Shown here: in pieces, positions 1 to 9,192 of the stretch | Layout: every line of letters begins with the position of its first letter | How positions within the stretch are numbered: the first letter of the stretch is position 1 | Assembly (NCBI GenBank): GCA_947444305.1 | Contig: CANEZP010000001.1 | Coordinates: forward strand, 206,151-270,150 | Source: Pseudobdellovibrionaceae bacterium | GTDB taxonomy: Bacteria; Bdellovibrionota; Bdellovibrionia; Bdellovibrionales; UBA1609 | Reading direction: 5' to 3' | Length of the DNA: 64,000 nucleotides | Translations under genes and position numbers: made by a program | Notes under the pieces: model-generated | What the model was told of the DNA's origin: nothing | Databases searched by the model: none | What the model saw: the letters and a program-made list of their open reading frames with translations, nothing else

Positions 1-1916
1 CCTTTAACGAGTTTTAGATCGACCCGGGCCTCGGCGGTCAGCGTTTGCGAATGCGCGCTGAAATCGGCGGCGACAACTTCGCCCTTGATCAACTTCTGCG
101 TCCATTCGGCACGGCTGGTGCCCGCGGCGGCGAATAATTTGTCGGCAAGGGCTGGCGACAAACGAAGAACCGCGAGTCCCGCGTCGTCGTTGCGTCCTTC
201 GAAATTCAACTTCATCTCGGCGGCGGGGGCGGCCGAATCATCGACGAGGATCAAACCGCGCGCGCCGTTGAGGCGGGCGACCGTGGCTTTGTGTTGTAAG
301 CGCGAGTAGACATGCAGATGAAAACGTTTTTCGTTGCTGACGTTTTCGGGTAAGCCCGCGAAAGCCAAAACCCATTTGTCTTTTACGTCGAGCCCCGCGT
401 ACGAATTGTATTCGGCCTGGCCGTTCGCGGCCGGTGCGGTGATGCCGTATCCCGCAAATACCACCGGCGCGGATTCGAAGCTGCCATTCTTTGAATACGA
501 AAGTGGAATCCAATCTACGCCGACGGTCGCACCTATGGAAGTGGAGCCTAAACTTAATTTATTTTTATCACCGAGTTCGATGCCGGAGGTGAACTCGTAT
601 TTTTGGAAGTAGGAGCCGTCCGCGCCCGGCTTTAGGCCGAGGGCTTTAAAAGTCTCCGCGAGTTGTTTTGAATACTCGGGTTCGGTTGCACCGCCCGTGG
701 GCCTGCCGCCGAATTTATCGGACGCGAGATACTCGACCCATCTGCGGGCTTCAATGGTGGGCGTAGCGTCCGTCATTTTCGCCGGGCCGGCGGGCGACGG
801 GGCTAATTTTAGGTTCTGCCTTGCGAGTTCGTCATTCCAGTCGGCGCGGTAGAGTTGCGCCTCGCCCGCTTCGTTTGAGTGAGTCCAAATCAACCCTTTG
901 CCGTCGGGTGTGAAGACCGGCAGGCCGTCGAAATTCGGCAAGCTCGAAGCGCGAACGGCTTCGCCCGTTCCGTTGACGTCGACCATGAAGAGTTCAAAGT
1001 TAGCGTAGCCTTCTTTATTGGTGGCGAAGATTAAGTAGTCGCCGCTGGGATGATAGAACGGAGCCCACGACATCGCCTTCAAGCGCGTGATTTGCCGTTG
1101 ATCGCTGCCGTCGATGTTCATCGTGTACACTTCGGCCGAGTGGCCGTCTTCCGTGAAACGGCGGAACGTAAGGCGCTGACCATCGGGCGAAAAGAACGGA
1201 CCGCCGTCGTAACCTTTGACGTCGGTGAGTTGCTTCACGCCGCTACCGTCGGCGCGCATAATATAAATATCCATCATGTAGGCGGGGTCACGGTCGAATT
1301 TTTGTTGATCGTCGGCGCTAAGTTTCTGCTTGTAGGCCGCGCGGTTGGACGCGAACGCGATCCATTTTCCGTCCGGTGAATACGACCCTTCGGCGTCGTA
1401 ACCCTTGGTCTTGGTCAGATTTTTAAGATTCTTACCCCGTGCCGAGGCTTCGTAAATTTCGTACGCGTCGTCAAAGCTCCAGTTGTATTTCTTCTTGGGA
1501 GCTTTGCGTTCTTCCCATTCGGCGGCCGTTTTTTGTTTCAATTCGGCATCTTCGTGCGTGCTGGCGAATAACACCTTCTGGCCCGAGGGATGTATCCAAG
1601 CGCAAGTTGTTTTACCTTGGCCCGGTGACACGCGATGCGTTTTGCCGCTCGTTAAGTCCATTAGGTAGATTTGGTAGAAAGGGTTGTCGGCCTCGCGCTC
1701 ACTTTGGAAAATAAGTTGGCGGCCGTCTTTGCTGAGGTATCCTTCGCCCGCCCGGCGGCCTTCGAAGGTGAGCTGCCGCATATTGGTGATGTAAGGCAAT
1801 GCCGCCGAACTCGGCGTTGTGGCTTGATTCGTTGGGGCAGGCTTTTTGCCTCCCGAAGCGCAAGAAGCAAGCATAAGCGAAAGAACAAAAATAAAAACAC
1901 GCACCCGAACCCCCAT
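1..1916 (-). CDS. Secreted TolB-propeller / M28-type aminopeptidase, 3' end cut by window
   Basis: The reading frame enters from the window edge and starts at an ATG at 1914-1916, with TGAGG about ten bases upstream. The N-terminus is a lipoprotein signal (hydrophobic run, then LASC), so an envelope location is likely. Residues of about 45-420 contain repeated PD40/TolB-type blades (SPDGKWIAFASN, SPDGQRLTFRR, HPSGDYLIFATN), including an insertion rich in Lys and Glu. About residues 420-640 look like the start of an M28-type peptidase with a protease-associated insert (VEYLASDKFGGRPTGG, then a VVFAGYGI segment). The zinc-binding catalytic core would lie beyond base 1 and cannot be checked. Family known: propeller plus M28 peptidases digest peptides in the periplasm or outside the cell. 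The gene is divergent from the flavoenzyme gene at 1979. Confidence 0.8.
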   Translation of the reverse strand, partial: MGVRVRVFIFVLSLMLASCASGGKKPAPTNQATTPSSAALPYITNMRQLTFEGRRAGEGYLSKDGRQLIFQSEREADNPFYQIYLMDLTSGKTHRVSPGQGKTTCAWIHPSGQKVLFASTHEDAELKQKTAAEWEERKAPKKKYNWSFDDAYEIYEASARGKNLKNLTKTKGYDAEGSYSPDGKWIAFASNRAAYKQKLSADDQQKFDRDPAYMMDIYIMRADGSGVKQLTDVKGYDGGPFFSPDGQRLTFRRFTEDGHSAEVYTMNIDGSDQRQITRLKAMSWAPFYHPSGDYLIFATNKEGYANFELFMVDVNGTGEAVRASSLPNFDGLPVFTPDGKGLIWTHSNEAGEAQLYRADWNDELARQNLKLAPSPAGPAKMTDATPTIEARRWVEYLASDKFGGRPTGGATEPEYSKQLAETFKALGLKPGADGSYFQKYEFTSGIELGDKNKLSLGSTSIGATVGVDWIPLSYSKNGSFESAPVVFAGYGITAPAANGQAEYNSYAGLDVKDKWVLAFAGLPENVSNEKRFHLHVYSRLQHKATVARLNGARGLILVDDSAAPAAEMKLNFEGRNDDAGLAVLRLSPALADKLFAAAGTSRAEWTQKLIKGEVVAADFSAHSQTLTAEARVDLKLVK

Positions 1917-1978
1917 TGTAACTAACCTCAGTTTGTAGCTAGAATTGAACGGTCAGACAAGAGATGACTAGGAGAGTG

Positions 1979-2959
1979 ATGAAACCAATCCCAACCGCGT
2001 TTACCAAACTGATGAAGATCGACCTGCCGATCATTGCGGCGCCGATGTTTTTGGTGAGCAATGCCGACCTCGTCGTCGAAGCCTCGGAAGCGGGCGCGAT
2101 CGGAACTTTCCCCGCGCTTAATTACCGGCCCATCGAAAAATACCGTGAAGCGTTGACCGAAATGCGCCGCCGTACGAAGAAACCGATCGGCGTGAATATC
2201 ATCGTGAACAAAAGCAACACGCGCCAGCGTGAGGATGTGCGTTTAGCTTTAGAGGCCGGTGTCGAACTATTTATTACTTCGTTGGGCAACCCGAAAGACG
2301 TCATCGCGGAAGCGCACCGGCAAGGCGCCAAGGTGATTTGCGACGTGACCAATCTCGAGCACGGCCTGAAGTGCGAAGACCTCGGGGCCGACGGTGTCAT
2401 CGCCGTGGCGCAAGGGGCGGGCGGGCACGCGGGTCCTATTTCACCGCTGGTGTTGATTCCTTGGTTAAAGTCGCGACTGAAAATTCCGGTCATCGCCGCG
2501 GGCGGAATTGCTCACGGCTCGGGCCTCGCCGCGTGCTTGGCGCTCGGGGCGGACGCCGTTTCGATCGGTACGCGCTTCATCGCCAGCAAGGAAGCTTCGG
2601 TTGAACAATCGTATAAAGAAGCGATCGTACGCTCGAGTCCCGAAGATATCATTATGACTTCGCGTATCTCGGGCACGCCCGCCGCGGTCATCCGCACGAA
2701 GTATACCGATTCGATCAGCGGTGAATTGCCGTGGATTGTGAAACGTTTAAAAGAGAACAAGCATTCTAAAAAATATGTCGTGCCTTTGATTCACTATCTG
2801 GGTTCGAAAGCGCTCGAGCAAGCCGCGGTCACGCCGACCTGGAAACAGGTCTGGAGCGCCGGGCAATCCGTCGGTCTGGTGGACGAAATTCTCTCCGTAC
2901 GTGAGATCCTTGAAAAACTGATCGCCGAATACGAAACGGCGAAAAGCCGTTTAACCTAG
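1979..2959 (+). CDS. Nitronate monooxygenase-like FMN oxidoreductase
   Basis: TIM-barrel flavoenzyme of the 2-nitropropane dioxygenase / nitronate monooxygenase family, which oxidises alkyl nitronates using FMN; some relatives are enoyl-ACP reductases (FabK-like), so the substrate is open. Visible signatures are the N-terminal PIIAAPMFLVSN segment, the GAGGHAGP flavin/active-site segment with its histidine, and the phosphate-binding stretch PVIAAGGIAHG followed by GADAVSIGTRF. Length (326 aa) fits the family. I start at ATG 1979 because AGGAG lies four bases upstream; an in-frame ATG at 1964 is possible but has a weaker site. It is monocistronic: the next gene is convergent. Confidence 0.85.
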   Translation: MKPIPTAFTKLMKIDLPIIAAPMFLVSNADLVVEASEAGAIGTFPALNYRPIEKYREALTEMRRRTKKPIGVNIIVNKSNTRQREDVRLALEAGVELFITSLGNPKDVIAEAHRQGAKVICDVTNLEHGLKCEDLGADGVIAVAQGAGGHAGPISPLVLIPWLKSRLKIPVIAAGGIAHGSGLAACLALGADAVSIGTRFIASKEASVEQSYKEAIVRSSPEDIIMTSRISGTPAAVIRTKYTDSISGELPWIVKRLKENKHSKKYVVPLIHYLGSKALEQAAVTPTWKQVWSAGQSVGLVDEILSVREILEKLIAEYETAKSRLT

Positions 2960-3708
2960 CGTTCGACGAAGTGTACGGCGCGTGCGTGGAAGATTGCAGG
3001 CGCCGTGGGGCAGCGCCCTTCGGGCCAAATGGCTTCGGTGACTTCACCTAAACGCTTTTTGCCGGGCGTAGGCAAAGCTTCGAAAGCGAGCTGTTTGTCT
3101 ACGGCAGGGGCGACGGCCGGCGCTAGGGTTACGATCATAGGCTTATCGAGCGCTTGGACGCCCAGGCCCGGCGTTGTCGGCGGTCGCACGATCGGCAAGT
3201 CACAATTAAAAGTCGCGTTTACGAACTTAGGGCAAGCCGCCGCGTCTGGTTTAGTCGCGCCGGGAGCTAAACAAGAATTAGTGAGTGCCGAGCGCACGCG
3301 CTCAACCTCTTCGGCGCTAACCGCCTCGTCCAGCGCGAGCCTAAGCGCTAAACCTTCCTCGGTGACCACGTACAAAGTCTTTCGCGGAAATTTAGAGACG
3401 AATTCCATCGGTTTTTCCGGTGCGGAACTTCCGATCGCGACGTCAGCGCCGTTCGTGGATGCGGTCGGCTGCGCCCGCGGCGCCGCCGCGGCGGTGGCTA
3501 ACTTTGAGGGCGGGGGCGGGTTTTTCATGGAGTAGGCCCCACCGACGTACTTAAAGTTTTCGCGGCTACGCCTTTGGATTTCCTCAAGGCCCGCTTCGTT
3601 GATCGCCTGTTTCTTTTTGCGCGCGTTCATTTCACCTATGCCTAGAAAGATGATGACGATGATCAAGAAAACGCCCAGCATTCCACGAATAGAAAATAAT
3701 GTTTTCAT
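2956..3708 (-). CDS. Inner-membrane-anchored protein of unknown function
   Basis: I do not recognise this 250-aa protein. It has one N-terminal membrane segment (MLGVFLIIVIIFLGIG) followed by a basic stretch and a soluble, Ala/Pro-rich region likely in the periplasm. Four cysteines are visible in the C-terminal half. The start is ATG 3706-3708 with GAAGG six bases upstream; this ATG overlaps the TGA of the upstream gene (ATGA), so the two are translationally coupled and probably work together. Its 3' end overlaps the convergent flavoenzyme gene by four bases. Confidence 0.7.
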   Translation of the reverse strand: MKTLFSIRGMLGVFLIIVIIFLGIGEMNARKKKQAINEAGLEEIQRRSRENFKYVGGAYSMKNPPPPSKLATAAAAPRAQPTASTNGADVAIGSSAPEKPMEFVSKFPRKTLYVVTEEGLALRLALDEAVSAEEVERVRSALTNSCLAPGATKPDAAACPKFVNATFNCDLPIVRPPTTPGLGVQALDKPMIVTLAPAVAPAVDKQLAFEALPTPGKKRLGEVTEAIWPEGRCPTAPAIFHARAVHFVER

Positions 3709-4643
3709 TGCACCTTCGCGCATTCGATATTCTTAACGTTCAATTCCAGCTTTTTTACGTCGGCGCGGGAGTTTAACTTTGTTTTGAAAGCCGCAAGGTT
3801 CTTCCGGCAAGCGGGGTCTTTGGCCTCATCGGGTCTGAACCTTCTAAAGTCGGTGCCGCAGCGGTAACCCGTCTCCTTAAAGAATCGTTTACCGCTGCCG
3901 AGCGTGGCCATCGCCACGAAACCGTGCTCAAGCGCCATGTCGTTGAGCGCGGCGTAGGTTTGCTTTTGGCAATAGCAAGGTGCGAAGTACATATTCTCAC
4001 CGGGATCAAACGGGTTATCGCTGCAGTTTGGCGGCGGTACGAAGCCCATCGCGGCGAGCGCCTCCGCCTTTTGATCTTTGAAATAACATTGCGCAAATTT
4101 TCGTTCATCTTTCGGTTCACGCCCGATCATGAGCGAACATTGATCCGTACATTCCACTTTATCTACGAAGCGCCCGAGAGCGGTGGCTTTGAAGGTTATC
4201 GCCGGTTCCTCGGCGCTACCGAGTGCGTAAACTTCAAGGCGGCAATCGGCGGCATTCGGATCCGATTCGGCCCTGAGTTTCGCATGGAGCCGGCGGAGAT
4301 TTGCGCAAGTCTCGCCGGTGGCCGTGCAACCGGCAAGCGAGGCCGCGGCCAATTCTAGCGCTTTCTTTTTCGCTGCGGCATCGGCGGTCGCGGCTTCGAT
4401 CTCAAAAATCTGCAAGAGCCGTAAACAAGCGGCGTGAGTTTTCGCTTCGCAGCCCATCGACGCCAGGCTTTTCAGTGTCGTGGGTGTGTACTCATAGTTG
4501 AGCATTTTGGTACAGGCGTCGTTATTTTTTGAGACGAAGCAGTTGAGCTCTAACGTAACGAAATTTAAGTCTTCCCGGGACTGGCCCATGGCCGGATAAA
4601 CGTGGAAAAATGATGCGATTACGAGCAGAATATAAGTATGCAT
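3705..4643 (-). CDS. Secreted cysteine-rich protein of unknown function
   Basis: The 312-aa product begins with a signal peptide (LLVIASFFHVYPAMG, cleavage near AMGQ) and the mature part carries many cysteines, often spaced in a way that suggests disulfides in the periplasm (for example CTDQCS, CYCQKQ, CRKN). A helical, Ala/Lys-rich stretch lies at about residues 80-125. I know no matching family. It is the first gene of a coupled pair with the membrane-anchored protein downstream (ATGA overlap at 3705-3708) and is divergent from the pilin-like gene, sharing a short intergenic promoter region. Confidence 0.7.
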   Translation of the reverse strand: MHTYILLVIASFFHVYPAMGQSREDLNFVTLELNCFVSKNNDACTKMLNYEYTPTTLKSLASMGCEAKTHAACLRLLQIFEIEAATADAAAKKKALELAAASLAGCTATGETCANLRRLHAKLRAESDPNAADCRLEVYALGSAEEPAITFKATALGRFVDKVECTDQCSLMIGREPKDERKFAQCYFKDQKAEALAAMGFVPPPNCSDNPFDPGENMYFAPCYCQKQTYAALNDMALEHGFVAMATLGSGKRFFKETGYRCGTDFRRFRPDEAKDPACRKNLAAFKTKLNSRADVKKLELNVKNIECAKVQ

Positions 4644-4670
4644 AGCGGATTAAATTTAATCATCGGGGGT

Positions 4671-5264
4671 ATGCGTTTGCAATCATGGCGCAAGGGGAGT
4701 CCAGGATTTTCCTTAGTTGAATTGATGGTTGTCGTCGCTATTACGGGCGTGCTCGCGGCGGTGGCCGTTCCGAGTTATCAGCGGTTGGCGGCACGCGCCC
4801 GTCAAACCGAAGCGAAAACTTTGATCACCACAATCTACGGTGCCGAGAAAATGTTCTATTCCGAATGGAAAAACTATTTCGCCGACTGGCGCGATATCGG
4901 TTTTTGCCCGACCGGAGATCTGCGTTACATCGTTGGGTTCTCGCATGGCTTTGATCCGCTACCCGCCAACATCGGCTACAGCGGGCCGAGTTTTAATGGC
5001 CCGGGACAAAACCCGGTGATCGGCGCGATCGTGGCCAACAACAACAACGGTACGGTGTGTGGCGTGAATTGTCCTTGTCGTACGACGGATTTTGCCTACG
5101 CGGCGGCCCTAAGTCCCGTTTGGCCGGCGACGATAGTTAAAAATAGTATTCCAAAAGGTTTTACCGCGGGCGCGGCGGGCCAAATCGGTGGCGACACTTC
5201 GGTCCTCGATGGGTGGATCATCGATCATAATAAAAAAATGATAAATCTGGTAGACGGCACTTAG
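4671..5264 (+). CDS. Type IV pilin-like protein with prepilin peptidase site
   Basis: A class III signal is clear: basic leader ending SPG, then FSLVELMVVVAITGVLAAV, with Glu at +5 of the mature chain. Cleavage by a prepilin peptidase between Gly and Phe and N-methylation are expected from the family. The alpha1 helix runs on through SYQRLAARARQTEAKT. The C-terminal domain (about 150 aa) has cysteines in GFCPTG and VCGVNCPC that may form a disulfide loop. No pilus assembly gene is adjacent, so this may be a minor or orphan pilin. The start is uncertain: ATG 4671 gives a normal short leader; an ATG at 4638 would add 11 residues and overlap the divergent gene. Confidence 0.8.
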   Translation: MRLQSWRKGSPGFSLVELMVVVAITGVLAAVAVPSYQRLAARARQTEAKTLITTIYGAEKMFYSEWKNYFADWRDIGFCPTGDLRYIVGFSHGFDPLPANIGYSGPSFNGPGQNPVIGAIVANNNNGTVCGVNCPCRTTDFAYAAALSPVWPATIVKNSIPKGFTAGAAGQIGGDTSVLDGWIIDHNKKMINLVDGT

Positions 5265-5267
5265 CCC

Positions 5268-5762
5268 TTAACGCTGCTTAACCGAAAGCGTGAGTTTGTA
5301 CTTCATCACCGGTTCATCACCGACGGAAGGTACGAAGGCAAAACCCGCGAAGGTTTCGCTCAATCGGTCAGTCGTCGCGGCGGCACGGTTGACGAGATCT
5401 TGAATTAACGCGGCTTCGGCGCAAACAAAATTCACGTGACCGGCGGCACGCTTCAAAAACTGGGATTGAAAATCCTTAAAGATAAAATCAATTTTCTTGC
5501 CGCTGTGATGAATCGCGGTGAGTGCTTTTAGCGCAATCGAGAGCTCGGCACCCATCGCTAATGCGCCGAAGTACATTACGCCGAGGTGATTGCGTGATCT
5601 TCTATCTAAACGCAGGCGTACTTCGGCGTGGGTATCGGTCAGCGAAACAACCCGTGGCGTGACGAACGCGAGAAGCGGGATGTTGATCGCGCAGTAACCG
5701 TTAATCAGCGCGCTCATTTTTAGATTGTCGAGTTGTTCCGGCGTCGGCATGGTGAATTGCAT
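5268..5762 (-). CDS. Hotdog-fold (DUF4442-like) protein, possible thioesterase
   Basis: The protein of about 164 aa resembles DUF4442/YiiD-C hotdog proteins, many of which are related to acyl-CoA thioesterases. The pattern seen is an N-terminal helix-rich part, a strand run VVSLTDTHAEVRLRLDRRSRNHLGVMYFGALAMGAELS with the central hotdog helix, and a final strand pair. It is probably cytosolic and may act on acyl thioesters, but no catalytic residue can be assigned with confidence. I place the start at ATG 5762 because the longer frame begins with TTG at 5798; neither has a convincing ribosome site. It is convergent with the pilin-like gene (three bases apart) and divergent from the antiporter gene. 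Confidence 0.65.
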   Translation of the reverse strand: MQFTMPTPEQLDNLKMSALINGYCAINIPLLAFVTPRVVSLTDTHAEVRLRLDRRSRNHLGVMYFGALAMGAELSIALKALTAIHHSGKKIDFIFKDFQSQFLKRAAGHVNFVCAEAALIQDLVNRAAATTDRLSETFAGFAFVPSVGDEPVMKYKLTLSVKQR

Positions 5763-5823
5763 AAATAAATCATAAGGCCAGAAACGAATTCCTGCCAAGG
5801 ACGAATTCGTCTATAGTTCCCGG

Positions 5824-7083
5824 ATGAATCCGACGACGCTCGAATGGACAGGCACTCTTCTCTTCGCACTCGCGCTGGTGCACACTTTTTCGGTCAAAAT
5901 GTTTAGACAATTGGCCGCGCGTTACCCTGAGGGTTCCGTGCCCGAAAACGCGTTTCATCTGCTGGGTGAGATTGAGGTCGTCTTCGGCATCTGGGCGGCC
6001 GTTTACATCGCGATACGGGCGTTACTCACCGATTGGACGAACGCGGTAACTTACCTTGAATCCTTGAACTACACCGAGCCTTTGTTCGTGTTCGTCGTGC
6101 TGGCCTTGTGTAGCACCAAGCCTGTTTTGAATTTCGCCGAAGCCTTAATTACCAAAGTCAGCGGCCTCGTTCCGCTAAACCGGCCCACGGCATTTTACGC
6201 GACCGCGCTGATCCTAGGGCCGTTGCTCGGCAGTTTCATTACGGAACCCGCGGCCATGGCGGTGACCGCGATTATTCTCTTCAAGCGATTTTATTCGAAG
6301 AACATTCCTGCGAAGCTCATGTACGCGACGCTCGGTCTCCTCTTCGTGAATATCTCCATCGGCGGGACACTCACGCCCTACGCGGCGCCACCGATCCTCA
6401 TGGTCGCGCCGGGGTGGGGCTGGGACCTTAAGTTTATGATGTTGAACCTCGGTTGGCGGGGAGCGCTCGCGTGCGTGATCTCTACGCTGCTCACGGCGTT
6501 TCATTTTCGGCACGAGCTTTCGCGCGTCACCTGGGAGCGGGAACCGGCAACCGTGATGCCATGGTGGATGCCCGTATTGCACTTGCTCTTCTTGTGCGGC
6601 GTCGTGGTCAGCGCGCATCACTCGATCATGTTCATGGGAATTTTTCTATTCTTCCTGGGGTTTTATAAGATCACCGTTGAATACCAGGACCAACTGCAGC
6701 TCACCGAAGCGTTGCTCGTCGCCTTTTTTCTGGCGGGTTTGGTCGTACTCGGACCTGCGCAACGTTGGTGGCTTGAACCGCTGCTGACCCAAGCCGGCGG
6801 CAACACACTTTTCTGGGGCGCGACCGCGTTGACCGCGATCACGGACAACGCGGCTCTTACCTACCTGGGAGCACAAGTTCCGCAGCTCGCGGAATTATCT
6901 AAAATAGCGTTGGTCTCGGGCGCGGTCGTCGGCGGAGGTTTAACGGTCATCGCCAATGCACCGAACCCGGCCGGGTTCGGAATCTTAAATCCCGCTTTCA
7001 AAGATGGTATCAATCCGATCGGGCTTCTCGCGGGCGCGTTGCCGCCCACGTTGATCGCGGCCGTTTGCTTTTGGCTAATTTGA
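5824..7083 (+). CDS. Putative Na+/H+ antiporter (PF07399-type)
   Basis: A polytopic inner-membrane protein of 419 aa with about ten or eleven hydrophobic segments. It matches the putative Na+/H+ antiporter family once called DUF1504: recognisable stretches are NAFHLLGEIEVVFGIWA, LLGSFITEPAAMAVTA, GGTLTPYAAPP and, near the end, VVGGGLTVIANAPNPAG. The paired half-site motifs (LGSFITEP and LTVIANAPNP) suggest the inverted-repeat fold of ion transporters such as ArsB/NhaD. The ion is assumed from the family name and has not been shown here. The gene stands alone, facing a convergent peptidase-like gene ten bases after its stop. Confidence 0.75.
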   Translation: MNPTTLEWTGTLLFALALVHTFSVKMFRQLAARYPEGSVPENAFHLLGEIEVVFGIWAAVYIAIRALLTDWTNAVTYLESLNYTEPLFVFVVLALCSTKPVLNFAEALITKVSGLVPLNRPTAFYATALILGPLLGSFITEPAAMAVTAIILFKRFYSKNIPAKLMYATLGLLFVNISIGGTLTPYAAPPILMVAPGWGWDLKFMMLNLGWRGALACVISTLLTAFHFRHELSRVTWEREPATVMPWWMPVLHLLFLCGVVVSAHHSIMFMGIFLFFLGFYKITVEYQDQLQLTEALLVAFFLAGLVVLGPAQRWWLEPLLTQAGGNTLFWGATALTAITDNAALTYLGAQVPQLAELSKIALVSGAVVGGGLTVIANAPNPAGFGILNPAFKDGINPIGLLAGALPPTLIAAVCFWLI

Positions 7084-7093
7084 TCAGACCGGG

Positions 7094-8236
7094 CTAGCGG
7101 AGCACTCCGGCGCGGCGGAAGACGCGGGTTAAAAACTCACGCGACGTCGCTAGAATTTGACGTCGCCACTCAGGGTCCTTCGGAAAAAACTTTTCTAAGT
7201 AATCCGCCCGCACTTCATTGCCCAAATCAGGATTTGCGTAGCCGTAAAGCGAGCCCTGGTGTTCTCGCAACCATTGGTTCAAGCTTTCCAATTGATGATC
7301 GAGCGTGTGGCCGAGCGTGCCGAATTCCATCGTCATCGCGCAGATGCGTTGGCCGGCCGTAGCCAATTCAGGAAAGATGTTATTTGTCGCGCCGAGCGTT
7401 TGGTAAAAACCTTCGCTCTCGGCCGGGGTGAAGTCGTAAACGCTGCGGTCTTCCTCGGGTTTGAAGAGTTGCGCAAACAATTGCGGATCCACGCAGCCTT
7501 CGACGTCACCGGTAAGCAGATGCAAGCGCGCGCGCTCACCAAGGCCGGTGTGTAAATCAAAAAGAACAATGTCTTCGAAGCCGGGCAGTATATTTTTAAG
7601 CGCCTCGGTCATCTTTGCGATCTGGGGTTCGGGTTGGAAGCCGCCGAACTCAAGCCCTTCGCGCGAAGTGAACTGGCCCAATCCGGATCCCTTAATGAAT
7701 TCATCGAGCGATACGTCGTCGAAAAATATTTTTTCGCCTTCTTTACGCATTTGCCGCAACAGGAAGCAACGTTCGGAATCAACGGGCTCCTTCGGAATGA
7801 ACCGGTCGCTCAGCCGAATCGATTCTTCATTCTTCGTTCGGTACAAATCGGGAAAAGCCGAACAGTTGCGGTTTAGATTTACGCCCGCTTCGGTTCCGCG
7901 CGTGTGATTTTTGAAGCCGTATGGATTCAAGGAATGGATAAAGAAAAATCCGGCATCGGCGCGGTTTAACTTAGGCAAAAGTTCGCTCATGGCCATCGCT
8001 TGGATCGCGTGACCCGCGTAAGCCTCAAGGCCGTGCACGCCGGAGATAATCACGAACAAAGTTTTAGATTTATTGAGTGGCGGGAAGTAAACCGTGTCGA
8101 CGGTGAAATTGTCGCCGGTCGCCGAAGGCACGACCCACCGGTCGCTGACTTTCGGGCCTTCGGCCTGCGCGGCTAATTTTAAAAATCGTGCGCGCGCGTC
8201 TTCGTAATTTTTCGGGAAAAGATCAAGATCCGCCAT
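7094..8236 (-). CDS. DUF2817 family M14-like metallocarboxypeptidase
   Basis: Cytosolic protein of about 380 aa with the zinc-peptidase layout of the M14 clan: HxxE in SGVHGLEAYAG, the substrate-binding NxNR in GVNLNRN, a later zinc histidine in LFDLHTGLG and a catalytic Glu candidate in MTMEFGTLGH. DUF2817 proteins are poorly characterised; peptide or cell-wall fragment hydrolysis is a family-level guess. No signal peptide is seen. I start at ATG 8236, which gives MADLDLFPKNY; the frame stays open to a TTG at 8272 directly behind the stop of the upstream lipoprotein gene, so the two are probably cotranscribed. Confidence 0.75.
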   Translation of the reverse strand: MADLDLFPKNYEDARARFLKLAAQAEGPKVSDRWVVPSATGDNFTVDTVYFPPLNKSKTLFVIISGVHGLEAYAGHAIQAMAMSELLPKLNRADAGFFFIHSLNPYGFKNHTRGTEAGVNLNRNCSAFPDLYRTKNEESIRLSDRFIPKEPVDSERCFLLRQMRKEGEKIFFDDVSLDEFIKGSGLGQFTSREGLEFGGFQPEPQIAKMTEALKNILPGFEDIVLFDLHTGLGERARLHLLTGDVEGCVDPQLFAQLFKPEEDRSVYDFTPAESEGFYQTLGATNNIFPELATAGQRICAMTMEFGTLGHTLDHQLESLNQWLREHQGSLYGYANPDLGNEVRADYLEKFFPKDPEWRRQILATSREFLTRVFRRAGVLR

Positions 8237-8272
8237 GTCGTGCATAGAACAACATGGCGGGCGGTAGGTCAA

Positions 8273-8887
8273 TTAAGCGCTGAAAACGAGCTTGCGCTTA
8301 CGATCGTTCGACTGACGGCGAACGCGGAAAGCGATACCGGCCAAGCCGACGATTCCGGCCACGACGAAAGCGGCGAGCAACCAATTAGGTTGGGTCTCGC
8401 CGTTGTTCTCGAGTTCCATCCCGAACGGAACGGGCGGAGCCATCGGGTCCACCGCGATGGGTGCCGAAGCTAAATTTCCATCACCAATGACGGGGAGGGT
8501 TTCGGTATTTTGAACCTGACCAACGGCGGTCGTTGCGGGAGCGGAGATCGCGGCAACGGCGGCGGCTTTCTTTTTCTTCTTGTTGCGAGCGACGCGACCG
8601 GCTTTTTTCTTCGGCTTGAACGCGTTCTTTTTAGATTTTTTCGATTTCGTTTTAGTCACGGCGGGAGCCGCGGCGGGTTCGAACGATGAAGTTTCGTTGC
8701 CGGCTAAAACCGGTTCCGAATCGGGCGTCATATATGAAGACGATTCGTCGGCGGGAAGATCAACGGGCTCAATCATAGAAGCATTTTTGATCTCTTTGCT
8801 CGCGCACGCCGCGAAGAGGACAAGAGTCGGCACCATCAGGACAATCTTCGTCATCATTTTCGTCATTTTCTTTTCCATTTCGTTCAT
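8273..8887 (-). CDS. Lysine-rich lipoprotein with C-terminal membrane anchor
   Basis: This 204-aa protein has a lipoprotein signal (VPTLVLFAACAS), a very basic central stretch (about residues 85-115, dominated by Lys with SKKSKKNAFKPKKKAG) and a C-terminal membrane helix (LLAAFVVAGIVGLAGIAF) followed by basic residues. I do not recognise the family. A lipid anchor plus a transmembrane helix would tether both ends, and the Lys-rich middle could bind an anionic polymer; that is inference. The start ATG 8885-8887 has a perfect AGGAGG (8896-8901) eight bases upstream, suggesting strong translation. Confidence 0.7.
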   Translation of the reverse strand: MNEMEKKMTKMMTKIVLMVPTLVLFAACASKEIKNASMIEPVDLPADESSSYMTPDSEPVLAGNETSSFEPAAAPAVTKTKSKKSKKNAFKPKKKAGRVARNKKKKKAAAVAAISAPATTAVGQVQNTETLPVIGDGNLASAPIAVDPMAPPVPFGMELENNGETQPNWLLAAFVVAGIVGLAGIAFRVRRQSNDRKRKLVFSA

Positions 8888-8994
8888 ATTGCGGCCCTCC
8901 TTCATCCTTGGCCAGGTGCCTGAGATATGAGCAAGAGCGGGACCAGTGACTTAAGGCGCGACGGCGCGCCCGGGTTGAGTGGCGTATTCGGAAA

Positions 8995-9091
8995 AGGCGT
9001 CGAAATGAACAAATAAGGTTCGTCCGCGAATTTAAGCTATTTGAGGAGAAGCCTGTTTCTTGCCGGGCTTGATTTGTTCATTTCGACGCCT
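8995..9091. repeat. Perfect 20-bp inverted repeat with 57-bp spacer
   Basis: Bases 8995-9014 (containing GGCGTCGAAATGAACAAA) are exactly reverse-complementary to 9072-9091. The spacer has a smaller AAGCC/GGCTT pair. The whole could fold as a long hairpin in RNA or mark a small MITE-like insertion. I see no flanking target-site duplication and no T-run, so neither a terminator nor a transposon is proven. Confidence 0.85.
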
Positions 9092-9192
9092 CTGCGAGGT
9101 GCGGTCTCATGACCATCGTGTTCTCGACGAAGTCCGGCCGGATGCAGGCTTTTGAAGTTTAAACGCCGGCTCTCGCATGCGCTCGAGCTTTC

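Noticed and set aside
8995-9091. Terminator reading of the 20-bp inverted repeat
   Set aside because: The spacer is 57 bases and no T-run follows on either strand.
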